In this document: positions 46,752-56,131 of the stretch, in pieces
How positions within the stretch are numbered: the stretch's first letter is position 1
Layout of the letters: each line of letters begins with the position of its first letter
Assembly: GCA_016722565.1 (NCBI GenBank)
Contig: JADKIU010000002.1
Location: forward strand, 1,116,001-1,180,000
Direction of reading: 5' to 3'
DNA length: 64,000 bases
Source of the DNA: Bacteroidota bacterium
GTDB lineage: Bacteria; Bacteroidota; Bacteroidia; 2-12-FULL-35-15
Notes under the pieces: model-generated
Told to the model about the DNA's origin: nothing
The model's database searches: none
The model's input: the letters and a program-made list of their open reading frames with translations, nothing else
Program-made: the position numbers and the translations under genes

Positions 46752-47189
46752 CTACTTACACTCACAGCTATCATTTTCCATTTTCAAATCAATAGCAGTT
46801 ACCACTCTTGAAATCGTATCCACATCTGCAATCACAATGCGCAAACTTTTTCCTGTTGTGGTAGTTCCTTCTATCGCGTATGTTGGGTAAGGCTTATCGT
46901 GTACATCACTTTTATCGTAATTCACTTTTCCTTTTCCTAAAGTTTGTCCTACTCCAACCAATTCTTTAATTTCAGCTTCGGTGATGTGACGACATTCCAT
47001 TCGGCAAGCACCGTGTTTTGTCAATTCCAACTTTTGCCAACCCAGCTCTTCCAATTTTGCAGAAGAAGGTAACTGACATCCTTTGTTTTTGTTTAATACA
47101 CCGGCAACCAGCACAATTCCAAGCACTAGACCAAAACCATAAAATTTTAATCGTCTGTATAAGTCTGCGTTTTTACTAGGAATAGCCAT
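46752..47189 (-). CDS. Membrane-anchored DUF4258-like protein
   Basis: 145 residues. One N-terminal transmembrane segment (about 14-30, FYGFGLVLGIVLVAGVL). The rest carries KHGACRMECRHITEAEIKEL, a core similar to DUF4258 (a small fold of the BrnT type), then strands YAIEGTTTTGKSLRIVIADV. Function unknown. It follows ald by 38 bases on the same strand. Confidence 0.65.
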   Translation of the reverse strand: MAIPSKNADLYRRLKFYGFGLVLGIVLVAGVLNKNKGCQLPSSAKLEELGWQKLELTKHGACRMECRHITEAEIKELVGVGQTLGKGKVNYDKSDVHDKPYPTYAIEGTTTTGKSLRIVIADVDTISRVVTAIDLKMENDSCECK

Positions 47190-47227
47190 AAAGGAATGTT
47201 AAATGTATGATGTAAAATGGCAGATGG

Positions 47228-48445
47228 TTATAATGCAGCCATAAGTAAATTAATGTCTTTGTAAGGAAGTTTGAACATTTCACCCAAAACTTGATTGGTG
47301 AGTGTACCATTATAAAGGTATACTCCATTGCGAACACCGGCATCTCTGCGAAGCATATTATCAACGCCACCTTCTTCACCAATATTGATTAAGATGGGTG
47401 CAAAAATTGTACTTAATGCATACGAAGCAGTACGAGAAACGCGAGAAGCAATATTGGGAACACAATAATGAATGACACCATGTTTACGGAAAACAGGTTT
47501 TGTATGATTGGTTACTTCAGACGTTTCAAAACATCCACCTTGATCGATACTAACATCAATGATAACTGAGCCTACTTTCATCTCACTCACCATTTCTTCT
47601 GTTACCACACAAGGTGTTCTACCATGTTGCGCGCGAATCGCACCAATAACTACATCCGCTGTTTTTAAATGTTTTGCCAATACACGAGGTTGAATGACTG
47701 AAGTAAAAACACGTGTACCAATATCACTTTGTAATCGTCTTAAACGATAAATATTATTATCAAATACTTTAACAGATGCACCCAAACCTAAAGCAGCACG
47801 TGTAGCAAATTCACCAACCGTTCCTGCACCTAAAATCACCACCTCGGTAGGAGATATTCCAGATATCCCACCCAGAATTGCACCTTGCCCATTATTCACA
47901 TTACTTAAATATTCGGCAGCAATCAAAATAGACGTTCCACCAGCAATTTCGCCCATCGAACGGATAACCGTATAAATTCCGTCAATGTCTTTTATCCAAT
48001 CAAAAGCAACAGCAGTAATTCGTTTTGCAGATAATTGTTTAATAAAATCTTCAGGTTGAACGGTTAATTGAAGTGCGGAAATTAAGGTTTGTTTTTGTTG
48101 CATCATCTCAATCTCTTGTGGAGAAGGAGGTGCAACTTTTAAAATGATGTCTGCTTTATAAACTTCCTCTGCACTATATACGATTTGAGCTCCAGCCTCA
48201 CTATAATCATGATCTTGAAAATTGGCCATTTTCCCGGCATTGGTTTCCACAATGATTTGATGCCCGTTATTTACAAGAAGCGCTACTGCATCCGGAACGA
48301 GTGCAACACGATTTTCTTGAAACGAAATTTCTTTTGGGATCCCGATAAATAATTTGCCTTTTTTGCGGGCAATCTCAAGCATTTCTTCCTGAGGCATTAA
48401 TGCTGTTTGGGAAAGCGAAGCCAATAATTCTTTAGATGTTTTCAT
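47228..48445 (-). CDS. ald: Alanine dehydrogenase
   Basis: 405 residues. It interconverts alanine and pyruvate with NAD. Family marks: GIPKEISFQENRVALVP near residue 34, an NAD-binding Rossmann stretch EVVILGAGTVGEFATRAALGLGASVKVFD (about 205-233), VIDVSIDQGGCFETSE, and HYCVPNIASRVSRTASYALS. The size and N-terminal extension are typical of Bacteroidota Ald, longer than the 370-residue Bacillus form. Two candidate -7 elements precede the start (TAAATTTG 48467-48474 and TATCTTTG 48492-48499, minus strand). Confidence 0.92.
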   Translation of the reverse strand: MKTSKELLASLSQTALMPQEEMLEIARKKGKLFIGIPKEISFQENRVALVPDAVALLVNNGHQIIVETNAGKMANFQDHDYSEAGAQIVYSAEEVYKADIILKVAPPSPQEIEMMQQKQTLISALQLTVQPEDFIKQLSAKRITAVAFDWIKDIDGIYTVIRSMGEIAGGTSILIAAEYLSNVNNGQGAILGGISGISPTEVVILGAGTVGEFATRAALGLGASVKVFDNNIYRLRRLQSDIGTRVFTSVIQPRVLAKHLKTADVVIGAIRAQHGRTPCVVTEEMVSEMKVGSVIIDVSIDQGGCFETSEVTNHTKPVFRKHGVIHYCVPNIASRVSRTASYALSTIFAPILINIGEEGGVDNMLRRDAGVRNGVYLYNGTLTNQVLGEMFKLPYKDINLLMAAL

Positions 48446-48587
48446 TTTCTTTAGCTAGAGAGAAAACAAATTTACGAAAAAAAAAGGAATAACAAAGATA
48501 TTTCAAGCATCCAAACAGCTATCGGAAGACACTGAGAAAAAGGCTCCAATAGTTTTCGAGAACAGTGGATTTTATATTTATTGAAAC

Positions 48588-48998
48588 TTAAAACTCAACC
48601 AATCTTACCCCATCCTTCACAGAAATATTCACCCTTAAAACATCTTCAGGTAGCAACTCCGCAATCTTTTCGGGCCATTCTATAAAACAATAGGCTTCAG
48701 AATAAAAGTATTCCTCATAGCCCATATCATAGGCTTCATTAATGGTGTTGATTCGGTAAAAATCGAAGTGGTATATTTTTTTTCCGGACGAAGAAAGGTA
48801 TTCATTGACAATGGAAAAAGTAGGACTGCTGATGGTTTGTTTTACACCCAGTTGTTCGCAGATTGTTTTAATCAAAGTTGTTTTTCCTGCCCCCATTTCT
48901 CCATTAAAAGCAATTACTTTCTTTGTTCCAAAAGCCTCAATCAGCGCTTTAGCGACAAGGGGTAATTCGGCAAGGTTATTTATTTTTAAAGAAGCCAT
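48588..48998 (-). CDS. tsaE: tRNA threonylcarbamoyladenosine biosynthesis ATPase TsaE
   Basis: 136 residues, full length. Walker A is FNGEMGAGKTTLIKTICEQL, then SPTFSIVNEY and YHFDFYRINTINEAYDMGYEEY, which are family marks, and FIEWPEKIAELLP near the C-terminus. TsaE drives the TsaBDE complex that makes t6A at position 37 of ANN-decoding tRNAs. Its ATG overlaps the stop of the lipoprotein gene upstream by one base. Confidence 0.95.
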   Translation of the reverse strand: MASLKINNLAELPLVAKALIEAFGTKKVIAFNGEMGAGKTTLIKTICEQLGVKQTISSPTFSIVNEYLSSSGKKIYHFDFYRINTINEAYDMGYEEYFYSEAYCFIEWPEKIAELLPEDVLRVNISVKDGVRLVEF

Positions 48999-49357
48999 TA
49001 TTTTTTCACGTAAAGTACTGCATTTCCACCATGCACTCGGGCGCCTTCATATTTCCAAGTCGTTTCTGAAATTTTTTTGATGGCGTTTTCTTTTGTTTTT
49101 TTTACGACTATAGAATTTTCAGCAAACCAATTTTGAAACGACTGATTTTTGTATTTCTCTTTTGCATAACCAACTCCCTGCTTCGAATCCAAGATGCAGA
49201 GTGCACCGGGTGGAATTACCCTCAAACTATCGGGATAATTTTTATATTTCACATATACTGTATCAGTTGTTTGGTTTTTAGCACAATACTGTATTTTATA
49301 ATACGGATCGCAACTATATAACAAGCACAAAACACAAATGGATGCAAAATATTTCAT
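48998..49357 (-). CDS. Small lipoprotein in the porX-tsaE operon
   Basis: 119 residues from the ATG at 49357; an ATG at 49369 overlaps porX. Lipobox CLLYSC at Cys16. The mature part is short and beta-rich (QTTDTVYVKYKNYPDSLRVI). No recognised family. It sits between porX (one base away) and tsaE (overlap of one base), so the three are transcribed together. Its link to either neighbour is unknown. Confidence 0.6.
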   Translation of the reverse strand: MKYFASICVLCLLYSCDPYYKIQYCAKNQTTDTVYVKYKNYPDSLRVIPPGALCILDSKQGVGYAKEKYKNQSFQNWFAENSIVVKKTKENAIKKISETTWKYEGARVHGGNAVLYVKK

Positions 49358-49358
49358 T

Positions 49359-50912
49359 TTATTTGGCACTTAATGTTACAAACGGGATTAGCATCTCCTC
49401 CAAGCTCAAACCACCATGTTGAAAGGTATTTCGATAATAACCTACATAATGATTATAATTGTTCGGATATGCAAAAAACATATCTTCTTTCACAAATACA
49501 AATGCACTGCTAACATGCTGCTTCGGTAAAAATGCATCCGCAGGATTTCTGATTTCAAAAACGTCTTTCTTCACATAATCCAAACTTTTGCCTTGTTTGT
49601 AACGCAGGTTTGTATTTACGTTTTTATCTCCAACTACCTTTGAAGGCTCTGTAACTTTAATGGTTCCATGATCGGTTGTAATCACCAACTTACATTTTTT
49701 TGCTGCAATTTGTTTGATGATGTCATGCAAGGGAGAATTTTCAAACCACGACAATGTGATGGAACGATATGCTTTTTCATCATCCGCCAATTCACGAATA
49801 ACTTCCATTTCGGTGCGGGCATGTGAAAGCATGTCCACAAAATTGTAAACAATCACATTCAATTTATTCTGCATTAAATTACCCATATTCTCCGACAACC
49901 GCTTACCGGCAGCGTGATTGGTAATTTTGTTATAACTTACTTTAATATCCTTGCCTAAGCGTTTCAATTGTTCATTTAACAATTCTTCTTCGTGCATATT
50001 TTTTCCTCCTTCATCTTCATCGTTCAACCATAATTTTGGAAAACGTTTTTCAATTTCACTTGGCATTAAACCGGCAAAAAAGGCATTACGAGCGTATTGC
50101 GTTGCTGTTGGTAAAATTGCGCTGTACAATTCTTCCTGATCAATTTTAAAATATTCAGACAAAATGGGTTGAATCATTTTCCATTGATCGTAGCGCAAAT
50201 TATCTATCAACACCACAAATGTAGTATCATGTTTATCCAGCAATGGGGCTACTTTTGCTTTAAAAATGGTATGAGAAAACAAAGGCGGATTAGGCGATTT
50301 ACCATTCAACCAACCTATATAATTATTTTCAATAAACTTTCCGTACAATTTATTTGCTTCTGCTTTTTGCATCTTCAAAATTTCCATCATACTTTCATCC
50401 TTGCTGGTATCCAGTTCCAACTCCCAATACACAAGCTTTTTGTATACCTCCACCCATTCGGCCCAGCTTAGCTTATCACCCATAGTCATTCCAATTTGAC
50501 GAAACTCTTGTTGATAGTTGGAAGTAGTTTTTTCGCTAATCAAACGTTTATTGTCAAGTGTCTTCTTTAACGAAAGTAATATTTGGTTGGGATTTACCGG
50601 TTTAATAAGGTAATCGGATATTTTAGAACCGATTGCATCTTCCATCAAATGCTCTTCTTCACTTTTGGTGATCATGATAACCGGTAAATCGGAATGAGCT
50701 GATTTTAATCGATTAAGGGTTTCCAAGCCAGATAAGCCGGGCATGTTTTCATCCAATAGCACGACAGAAAAATTATTTTTTCCAACCAGTTCGAGTGCTT
50801 CATCACCACTCGTGGCTGTCATTACCTCGTAACCTTTATCTTTTAAAAATAGAATATGTGGTTTTAATAAATCAATTTCATCATCTGCCCACAAAACATT
50901 AATTTTTTCCAT
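49359..50912 (-). CDS. porX: T9SS response regulator PorX (receiver plus PglZ domain)
   Basis: 517 residues from the ATG at 50912; upstream ATGs at 50924 and 50921 are less likely. The receiver domain is residues 3-120, with acidic pocket ADDE (9-12), phospho-acceptor Asp54 (LLDENMPG) and Lys in YLIKPVNP. The C-terminal half is a PglZ alkaline-phosphatase-like domain: FVVLIDNLRYDQWKMIQPIL with its metal Asp, and VITTDHGTIKVTEP with DH. PorX works with PorY and the ECF sigma factor SigP to control T9SS genes in studied Bacteroidota; here it matches the many T9SS cargo genes nearby. Confidence 0.93.
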   Translation of the reverse strand: MEKINVLWADDEIDLLKPHILFLKDKGYEVMTATSGDEALELVGKNNFSVVLLDENMPGLSGLETLNRLKSAHSDLPVIMITKSEEEHLMEDAIGSKISDYLIKPVNPNQILLSLKKTLDNKRLISEKTTSNYQQEFRQIGMTMGDKLSWAEWVEVYKKLVYWELELDTSKDESMMEILKMQKAEANKLYGKFIENNYIGWLNGKSPNPPLFSHTIFKAKVAPLLDKHDTTFVVLIDNLRYDQWKMIQPILSEYFKIDQEELYSAILPTATQYARNAFFAGLMPSEIEKRFPKLWLNDEDEGGKNMHEEELLNEQLKRLGKDIKVSYNKITNHAAGKRLSENMGNLMQNKLNVIVYNFVDMLSHARTEMEVIRELADDEKAYRSITLSWFENSPLHDIIKQIAAKKCKLVITTDHGTIKVTEPSKVVGDKNVNTNLRYKQGKSLDYVKKDVFEIRNPADAFLPKQHVSSAFVFVKEDMFFAYPNNYNHYVGYYRNTFQHGGLSLEEMLIPFVTLSAK

Positions 50913-50982
50913 AACAATCATCATAAATTGAGGTATAAAGTTAGAACTTTTAATCTGCTTCTCCTGTTAAAAAAAGATAAAT

Positions 50983-50990
50983 TATATTTG
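50983..50990 (+). promoter_or_regulatory. HD gene promoter -7 element
   Basis: TATATTTG ends six bases before the ATG at 50996, suggesting a leaderless or near-leaderless message. Confidence 0.55.
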
Positions 50991-50995
50991 TACCG

Positions 50996-52225
50996 ATGAA
51001 CTCATTCTCTAACAAGCTGAAAATATTTAACGATCCGATTTACGGTTTCGTATCTCTTCCGTATGAAATTATTTACGATTTGATAGACCACCCCTATTTT
51101 CAACGCTTACGAAGAATCAAACAATTGGGATTAACCAATTTGGTTTATCCTGGTGCGTTGCATACACGCTTTCATCATGCAATGGGCGCAATGCATTTAA
51201 TGGGGCAAGCCATCGATGTGATTCGATCAAAAGGCCATGATATTAGCGAAGAAGAAGCACAAGGAGTTACCATAGCGATATTATTACACGACATTGGGCA
51301 TGGTCCTTTTTCACATGCATTGGAACACAGCATCGTTAATAATATCACCCACGAAGATATTTCCGAACTGTTTATGAGCCGTTTGAATGAGGAGTTTAAA
51401 GGCAAACTTACTTTAGCGATCAGCATTTTTCAAAATAAATACAAAAAGAAATTTCTGCATCAATTAGTTTCAAGCCAGCTGGATATGGACCGTTTGGACT
51501 ACTTGAACCGCGATAGTTTTTTCACAGGAGTTTCTGAAGGCGTGGTAAGTTCCGACCGGATTATTAAAATGTTGAATGTGGTGAATGATCAACTTGCGAT
51601 TGAAGCCAAAGGAATTTATTCAATCGAAAAATTCATTATTGCCCGAAGATTAATGTATTGGCAAGTATACTTGCACAAAACCGTTTTGAGTGCAGAAAGT
51701 TTATTGGTGAACATTTTGAAACGTGCAAAAGATTTAGCAGAAAAAAAAGTAGATTTATTTTGCACGCCTGCTTTGCGAATGTTCCTGTATAATAAATTCA
51801 GTGAAAAAGATTTTTCAACGAATGAGAAGCTACTGGATGTGTTTGCACAACTGGACGACAACGATATCATGACTTCGATCAAAGTGTGGACAGAACACAG
51901 CGACAATGTGCTTTCCAGCCTGTGTAAACAGTTAGTCGATCGGAAACTTTTTAAAGTTGAGTTACAAAATCAGGCATTTAAAGAAGATAAAATAAAAGAC
52001 ATTAAACAGGATATAAAAAAGCGATTTAAATTGAACGACAAAGAGGTAAACTACTTTGTTTTTACCGGAATTGTTACCAATGACGCTTACAGAGCTGACA
52101 AAATCAGAATCAATATTTTGTTCAAAGACGGAAGTGTATCCGACATTGCGGATGCATCTGACCAATTAAGCATTGATGTTCTCGCCAAAACGGTAAAAAA
52201 GCATTATATCTGCTATCCTAAATAA
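50996..52225 (+). CDS. HD-domain phosphohydrolase (dNTPase/SAMHD1-like)
   Basis: 409 residues. The HD motif chain is visible: TRFHHAMGAMHL (first His), ILLHDIGHGPFSHALEHS (HD pair and second His), and QLDMDRLDYLNRDSF (last Asp). Such proteins remove triphosphate from dNTPs or act on other nucleotides. Substrate not determined from sequence. In several Bacteroidota this gene heads the lipid A gene cluster; here the cluster continues with lpxC-fabZ 205 bases downstream. Confidence 0.88.
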   Translation: MNSFSNKLKIFNDPIYGFVSLPYEIIYDLIDHPYFQRLRRIKQLGLTNLVYPGALHTRFHHAMGAMHLMGQAIDVIRSKGHDISEEEAQGVTIAILLHDIGHGPFSHALEHSIVNNITHEDISELFMSRLNEEFKGKLTLAISIFQNKYKKKFLHQLVSSQLDMDRLDYLNRDSFFTGVSEGVVSSDRIIKMLNVVNDQLAIEAKGIYSIEKFIIARRLMYWQVYLHKTVLSAESLLVNILKRAKDLAEKKVDLFCTPALRMFLYNKFSEKDFSTNEKLLDVFAQLDDNDIMTSIKVWTEHSDNVLSSLCKQLVDRKLFKVELQNQAFKEDKIKDIKQDIKKRFKLNDKEVNYFVFTGIVTNDAYRADKIRINILFKDGSVSDIADASDQLSIDVLAKTVKKHYICYPK

Positions 52226-52354
52226 TCAGCCGTCACATTCCTATCATGGCTATCCCTACTCTAAGCAAGGGATAACGCTAAAAAGTGAAACCGCATTAAA
52301 AAAACACGCTCCAAAAAAAAGCTATTCAAAGCATAATAATTACTAATATTTTGT

Positions 52355-52362
52355 TACATTTG
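52355..52362 (+). promoter_or_regulatory. lpxC-fabZ promoter -7 element
   Basis: TACATTTG, 68 bases before the ATG at 52431. The -33 element is not clear. Confidence 0.45.
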
Positions 52363-52430
52363 AAGCTAGTATTACATCGTTCACAAGTCATATTAGAAGC
52401 AGTGAATGAATGAACCAATGAACTAAAATT

Positions 52431-53843
52431 ATGAGCGTAAAGCAAAGAACATTAAAAACAGCCGTTACCATTTCAGGTGTCGGCTTACATACCGGCAAGC
52501 AAACCAACTTAACTTTTCGTCCGGCTCCCGAAAACCATGGTTATAAATTCCAACGTGTCGACTTACCCGGAAATCCAATTATCAATGCCGATGTAGACAA
52601 TGTTGTGGACACCTCAAGAGGCACCACATTGGAACAAAACGGAGCACGCATTCATACAACAGAACATGTATTGGCAGCTTTGGTTGGATTAGAAATTGAC
52701 AATGTATTGATGGAGATGGATGGACCTGAAATGCCAATTATGGATGGAAGTTCAATGCCATTTGTAAAAATATTAGAGAAGGTTGGTGCTGTTGATCAAG
52801 ATGCAGATCGTATTTACTTCGAATTAACCGAAAATTTAACATACGAAGATCCGATTAAGAAAGTAGAAATGCTTGCAGTACCACAAGATGCATACCGAGC
52901 AACCGTAATGGTAGATTATAATTCCGAAGTACTGGGCACGCAACATGCATCTATGTATAACGTTGGTGAATTTAAAACAGAAATAGCACCTTGTAGAACG
53001 TTTGTATTTTTGCATGAGTTAGAAGCTTTGTTAGCACACGACTTAATCAAAGGAGGTGATTTGAACAATGCGATTGTATTGGTAGATAAAGAAGTTTCAA
53101 AAGAGCAAATCGCACGTCTTCAAAAAGTATTTCATCGCGAAGATGTTGAAATAAAAGGGAAAGGTGTTTTAAACAATACGACACTTCACTTTTTTAATGA
53201 GCCAGCCAGACATAAACTTTTAGATATTATTGGAGATTTGGCTTTGGTAGGTGTTCCTTTAAAAATGCACATCTTAGCAGCTCGTCCGGGTCATGCAGGC
53301 AATGTTGCCTTCGCCAAAAAAATCAAAGAATTAATAAAATCGAAAAAGAAAGAGAAGTATTTCGATTTAAACAAAAAGCCGCTTTACGACATCAACGATA
53401 TTACCAAAATGCTTCCTCATCGCTACCCTTTCTTAATGATTGACAAAGTGATGGAAATGGACACTAACAGCATTGTTGGTGTAAAAAACGTTACCTTAAA
53501 CGAGCCATTTTTTCAAGGACATTTCCCTGACAATCCAGTATTTCCAGGCGTAATGCAAATAGAAGCAATGGCACAAGTAGGTGGAATTTTTGCCTTATCA
53601 CAAGTTCCGGATCCGGAGTATTACAGCACCTATTTTATGAAAATTGATGGTGTTAAGTTTAAACAAAAAGTGATTCCTGGCGATACCGTTGTTTTTAAAC
53701 TTACATTGGAAAGCCCAATTAGAAGAGGTTTAGTGAACATGCTTGGCGTTGGCTATGTAAATGGAAAAGAAGTGTGCGAAGCAACAATGTTGGCACAAGT
53801 AATTAAAGATAAGCAACCAAAAGAAGCAACTGCGTCTGTATAA
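52431..53843 (+). CDS. lpxC/fabZ: Bifunctional UDP-3-O-acyl-N-acetylglucosamine deacetylase / 3-hydroxyacyl-ACP dehydratase (LpxC-FabZ)
   Basis: 470 residues, a fusion typical of Bacteroidota. LpxC, residues 1-310, does the committed step of lipid A synthesis (zinc deacetylase): GVGLHTGK, HTTEHVLAAL with His75 and His79, and ARHKLLDIIGDLALVG near residue 265. FabZ, about 323-465, dehydrates 3-hydroxyacyl-ACP: MLPHRYPFLMIDKVMEMD with the catalytic His, and GHFPDNPVFPGVMQIEAMAQ with Glu. The fusion couples acyl-chain supply to lipid A. It lies two bases before lpxA. Confidence 0.97.
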   Translation: MSVKQRTLKTAVTISGVGLHTGKQTNLTFRPAPENHGYKFQRVDLPGNPIINADVDNVVDTSRGTTLEQNGARIHTTEHVLAALVGLEIDNVLMEMDGPEMPIMDGSSMPFVKILEKVGAVDQDADRIYFELTENLTYEDPIKKVEMLAVPQDAYRATVMVDYNSEVLGTQHASMYNVGEFKTEIAPCRTFVFLHELEALLAHDLIKGGDLNNAIVLVDKEVSKEQIARLQKVFHREDVEIKGKGVLNNTTLHFFNEPARHKLLDIIGDLALVGVPLKMHILAARPGHAGNVAFAKKIKELIKSKKKEKYFDLNKKPLYDINDITKMLPHRYPFLMIDKVMEMDTNSIVGVKNVTLNEPFFQGHFPDNPVFPGVMQIEAMAQVGGIFALSQVPDPEYYSTYFMKIDGVKFKQKVIPGDTVVFKLTLESPIRRGLVNMLGVGYVNGKEVCEATMLAQVIKDKQPKEATASV

Positions 53844-53845
53844 AT

Positions 53846-54619
53846 ATGAATCCACTCAACCACATTCACCCAAACGCAAAAATTGGAAAAAACGTAACCG
53901 TTTCTCCCTTTTCTTTTATTGATGACAATGTTGAAATTGGTGAAGGAACATGGATAGGGCCCAACGTTACAATTTTTTCAGGTGCTCGCATCGGTAAAAA
54001 TTGCCGCATTTTCCCTGGAGCTGTTATCTCCGCCATTCCACAAGATTTAAAATTCAATGGTGAAGAAACGACTACTGAAATTGGTGATAACACAACCATT
54101 CGCGAATGTGTAACCATTAATAGAGGAACAACCGACAAAATGAAAACAGCAGTTGGTAGCAACTGTCTGTTAATGGCATATGTTCATGTTGCGCACGATT
54201 GCATTTTAGGAAACAACATTATTATTGCAAACAGTGTAAATCTTGCCGGACATGTGACCATCGAAGATTGGGTAATTTTAGAGGGCCTTGCTGCTGTTCA
54301 GCAATTTGTGAGAATTGGAGCACATGCCTTTATTACCGGTGGCTCTTTGGTGCGCAAAAATGTTCCCCCATTTACAAAAGCTGCACGTGAACCATTGCAA
54401 TATGTAGGGATTAATTCTGTTGGCATGCGCAGACGAGGTTTTTCAAATGAAACTGTTTTAGCGGTTGAAGATATATACCGCACACTTTATGTAAAAGGAC
54501 ACAATGTAACGAATGCATTGGCTGTGATTGAGCAAGAAGCTCCAGCTTCAGCAGAAAAAGCTCAAATTATTTCTTTCATCAATGAATCAAAAGATGGAAT
54601 CATGAGAGGGATTTCGTAA
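53846..54619 (+). CDS. lpxA: UDP-N-acetylglucosamine acyltransferase
   Basis: 257 residues. The first enzyme of lipid A synthesis adds a 3-hydroxyacyl chain to UDP-GlcNAc. A left-handed beta helix of hexapeptide repeats (IGKNVTVSPFSFID, VEIGEGTWIGPNVTIF) covers residues 1-185. The catalytic His is in AYVHVAHDCILGN. A C-terminal helical domain follows. Co-transcribed with lpxC-fabZ. Confidence 0.95.
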   Translation: MNPLNHIHPNAKIGKNVTVSPFSFIDDNVEIGEGTWIGPNVTIFSGARIGKNCRIFPGAVISAIPQDLKFNGEETTTEIGDNTTIRECVTINRGTTDKMKTAVGSNCLLMAYVHVAHDCILGNNIIIANSVNLAGHVTIEDWVILEGLAAVQQFVRIGAHAFITGGSLVRKNVPPFTKAAREPLQYVGINSVGMRRRGFSNETVLAVEDIYRTLYVKGHNVTNALAVIEQEAPASAEKAQIISFINESKDGIMRGIS

Positions 54620-54727
54620 AACAGTTGGCAAAAGACAAAAAAGAAAGAAAAGAAAAAAATAAAACTTTACGTCTTAGCGCCCCTGCCAATCGTCAGGCAG
54701 GTTTGCGGCAAAAACACTATTCCTATC

Positions 54728-55351
54728 GTGATTCAAATCAATCTTAACAATATCGGCAAACGTTATAACTTCGAGTGGATTTTTCGAAAAATCAATTTCG
54801 AATTCACAGGTGAGAACAATTATGTCATTTTAGGGTCAAATGGTTCTGGGAAGTCAACCCTTTTACAAGTAATTGCCGGAAATTTAATGCATTCAGAAGG
54901 AGATTTGAAATTTCAGGTTTCAACTACGAATATTGAAATCGAACAGGCATACACCTATTTAAGTTATTGTGCACCCTACTTAGATCTTTTCGAAGAATTT
55001 ACACTACGAGAATCTATCGCATTTCAGGAAAAATTCAAACCATTCCAACAAGGATTGGATGTAAAAAAAATAATTGAATTAACGGAGCTTGAAAAATCAA
55101 AAGACAAACAATTAAAATATTATTCATCCGGAATGAAACAGCGCGTTCGCTTGGCTTTGGCTGTTTTAGCAGACACCCCACTCCTTCTCTTGGATGAACC
55201 AACTTCTAATTTGGATAAAAAGGCCATCGACTGGTATCAGAAATTGGTAACCGATTATTCTAAAAACAGGTTGATTATTGTCGCTTCGAACCAACAGGAA
55301 TATGAATATCCCTTCTGTAATAAACAATTGACTATTGAAGACTATAAATAG
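54728..55351 (+). CDS. Lone ABC transporter ATP-binding protein
   Basis: 207 residues with GTG start (gtgattcaaatc). Complete nucleotide-binding domain: Walker A ILGSNGSGKSTLLQV, a Q-loop region around YLSYCAPYLDL, signature YYSSGMKQRVRLALAVL, Walker B LLLLDEPTSNLD. There is no permease gene next to it, so the transported substrate cannot be inferred. A 108-base gap with a CCTGCC/GGCAGG hairpin separates it from lpxA. Confidence 0.88.
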   Translation: MIQINLNNIGKRYNFEWIFRKINFEFTGENNYVILGSNGSGKSTLLQVIAGNLMHSEGDLKFQVSTTNIEIEQAYTYLSYCAPYLDLFEEFTLRESIAFQEKFKPFQQGLDVKKIIELTELEKSKDKQLKYYSSGMKQRVRLALAVLADTPLLLLDEPTSNLDKKAIDWYQKLVTDYSKNRLIIVASNQQEYEYPFCNKQLTIEDYK

Positions 55352-55374
55352 CCGGTAATGGATCTAAATGGATT

Positions 55375-55405
55375 TTTGCATATTCCCTCATAAACCTTAT
55401 ATTTG
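55375..55405 (+). promoter_or_regulatory. efp promoter
   Basis: TTTG (55375-55378), 19 nt, TATATTTG (55398-55405): an exact match to the Bacteroidota consensus and spacing, 76 bases before the efp ATG. Confidence 0.8.
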
Positions 55406-55481
55406 TGCCCCAAGGATTAATTGTAGAACAATCCTTTTAAACGTTAAACAAACAAACTTTCAACTTTAAACAATATTTTCA

Positions 55482-56042
55482 ATGGCAAACTCAGGCGACA
55501 TTAACGTAGGTACAGTAATCCGTTTTAACGGAGAACTTTGCAAAATCGAAGAATATCAACACCGCACACCGGGAAATTTGCGTGCATTCTACCAAGCGCG
55601 TATGCGTAACTTAAAAAACGGGAAAATTGTGGAGAATCGTTTCCGTGCAGGTGAAGCAGTTGAAGTTGTGCGTGTTGAATACAAAAACATGCAGTTCATT
55701 TATCCAGAAGGAGAATTTATTGTGGTAATGGATAACGATAACTACGAACAAATTCATATCCCAGCATTTCTATTAGGTGATTCAATAAAATTTTTAAAAG
55801 AAGGAATGGAAATTAAAGTTTCCTTTGAAGGAGATGAGCCGATTTTAGCCGAACCTCCTGTATTTGTGGAATTAGTAATTACCTATGCAGAACCAGGCGT
55901 AAAAGGCGATACTGCAACAAACACATTAAAACCGGCAACGATGGAAACTGGCGCAGTTGTTAACGTGCCATTATTTGTGAATGAAGGTGAAAAAATTAAA
56001 ATTGACACTCGTACAAACTCCTATGTTGAACGTGTAAAATAA
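55482..56042 (+). CDS. efp: Translation elongation factor P
   Basis: 186 residues, full length with three OB-like domains. It helps ribosomes through polyproline stretches. The loop that reaches the peptidyl-transferase centre reads HRTPGNLRAFYQ, so Asn32 stands where E. coli has the modified Lys34. The ending TRTNSYVERVK matches the family C-terminus. No modifying enzyme gene is next to it. A strong terminator follows. Confidence 0.95.
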   Translation: MANSGDINVGTVIRFNGELCKIEEYQHRTPGNLRAFYQARMRNLKNGKIVENRFRAGEAVEVVRVEYKNMQFIYPEGEFIVVMDNDNYEQIHIPAFLLGDSIKFLKEGMEIKVSFEGDEPILAEPPVFVELVITYAEPGVKGDTATNTLKPATMETGAVVNVPLFVNEGEKIKIDTRTNSYVERVK

Positions 56043-56062
56043 TAATCTATTCTTATAATAAT

Positions 56063-56096
56063 AAAAAGTCCCCACTACTCCATTGGGGACTTTTTT
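56063..56096 (+). terminator. efp terminator
   Basis: AAAAAGTCCCC/GGGGACTTTTTT hairpin, about 20 bases after the efp stop. Confidence 0.9.
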
Positions 56097-56098
56097 AT

Positions 56099-56106
56099 TA
56101 TATTTG
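56099..56106 (+). promoter_or_regulatory. Promoter -7 element of the LpxD-like gene
   Basis: TATATTTG directly after the efp terminator and 25 bases before the ATG at 56132. Confidence 0.6.
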
Positions 56107-56131
56107 AGAGATAGAATAAGTTTGAATTATT

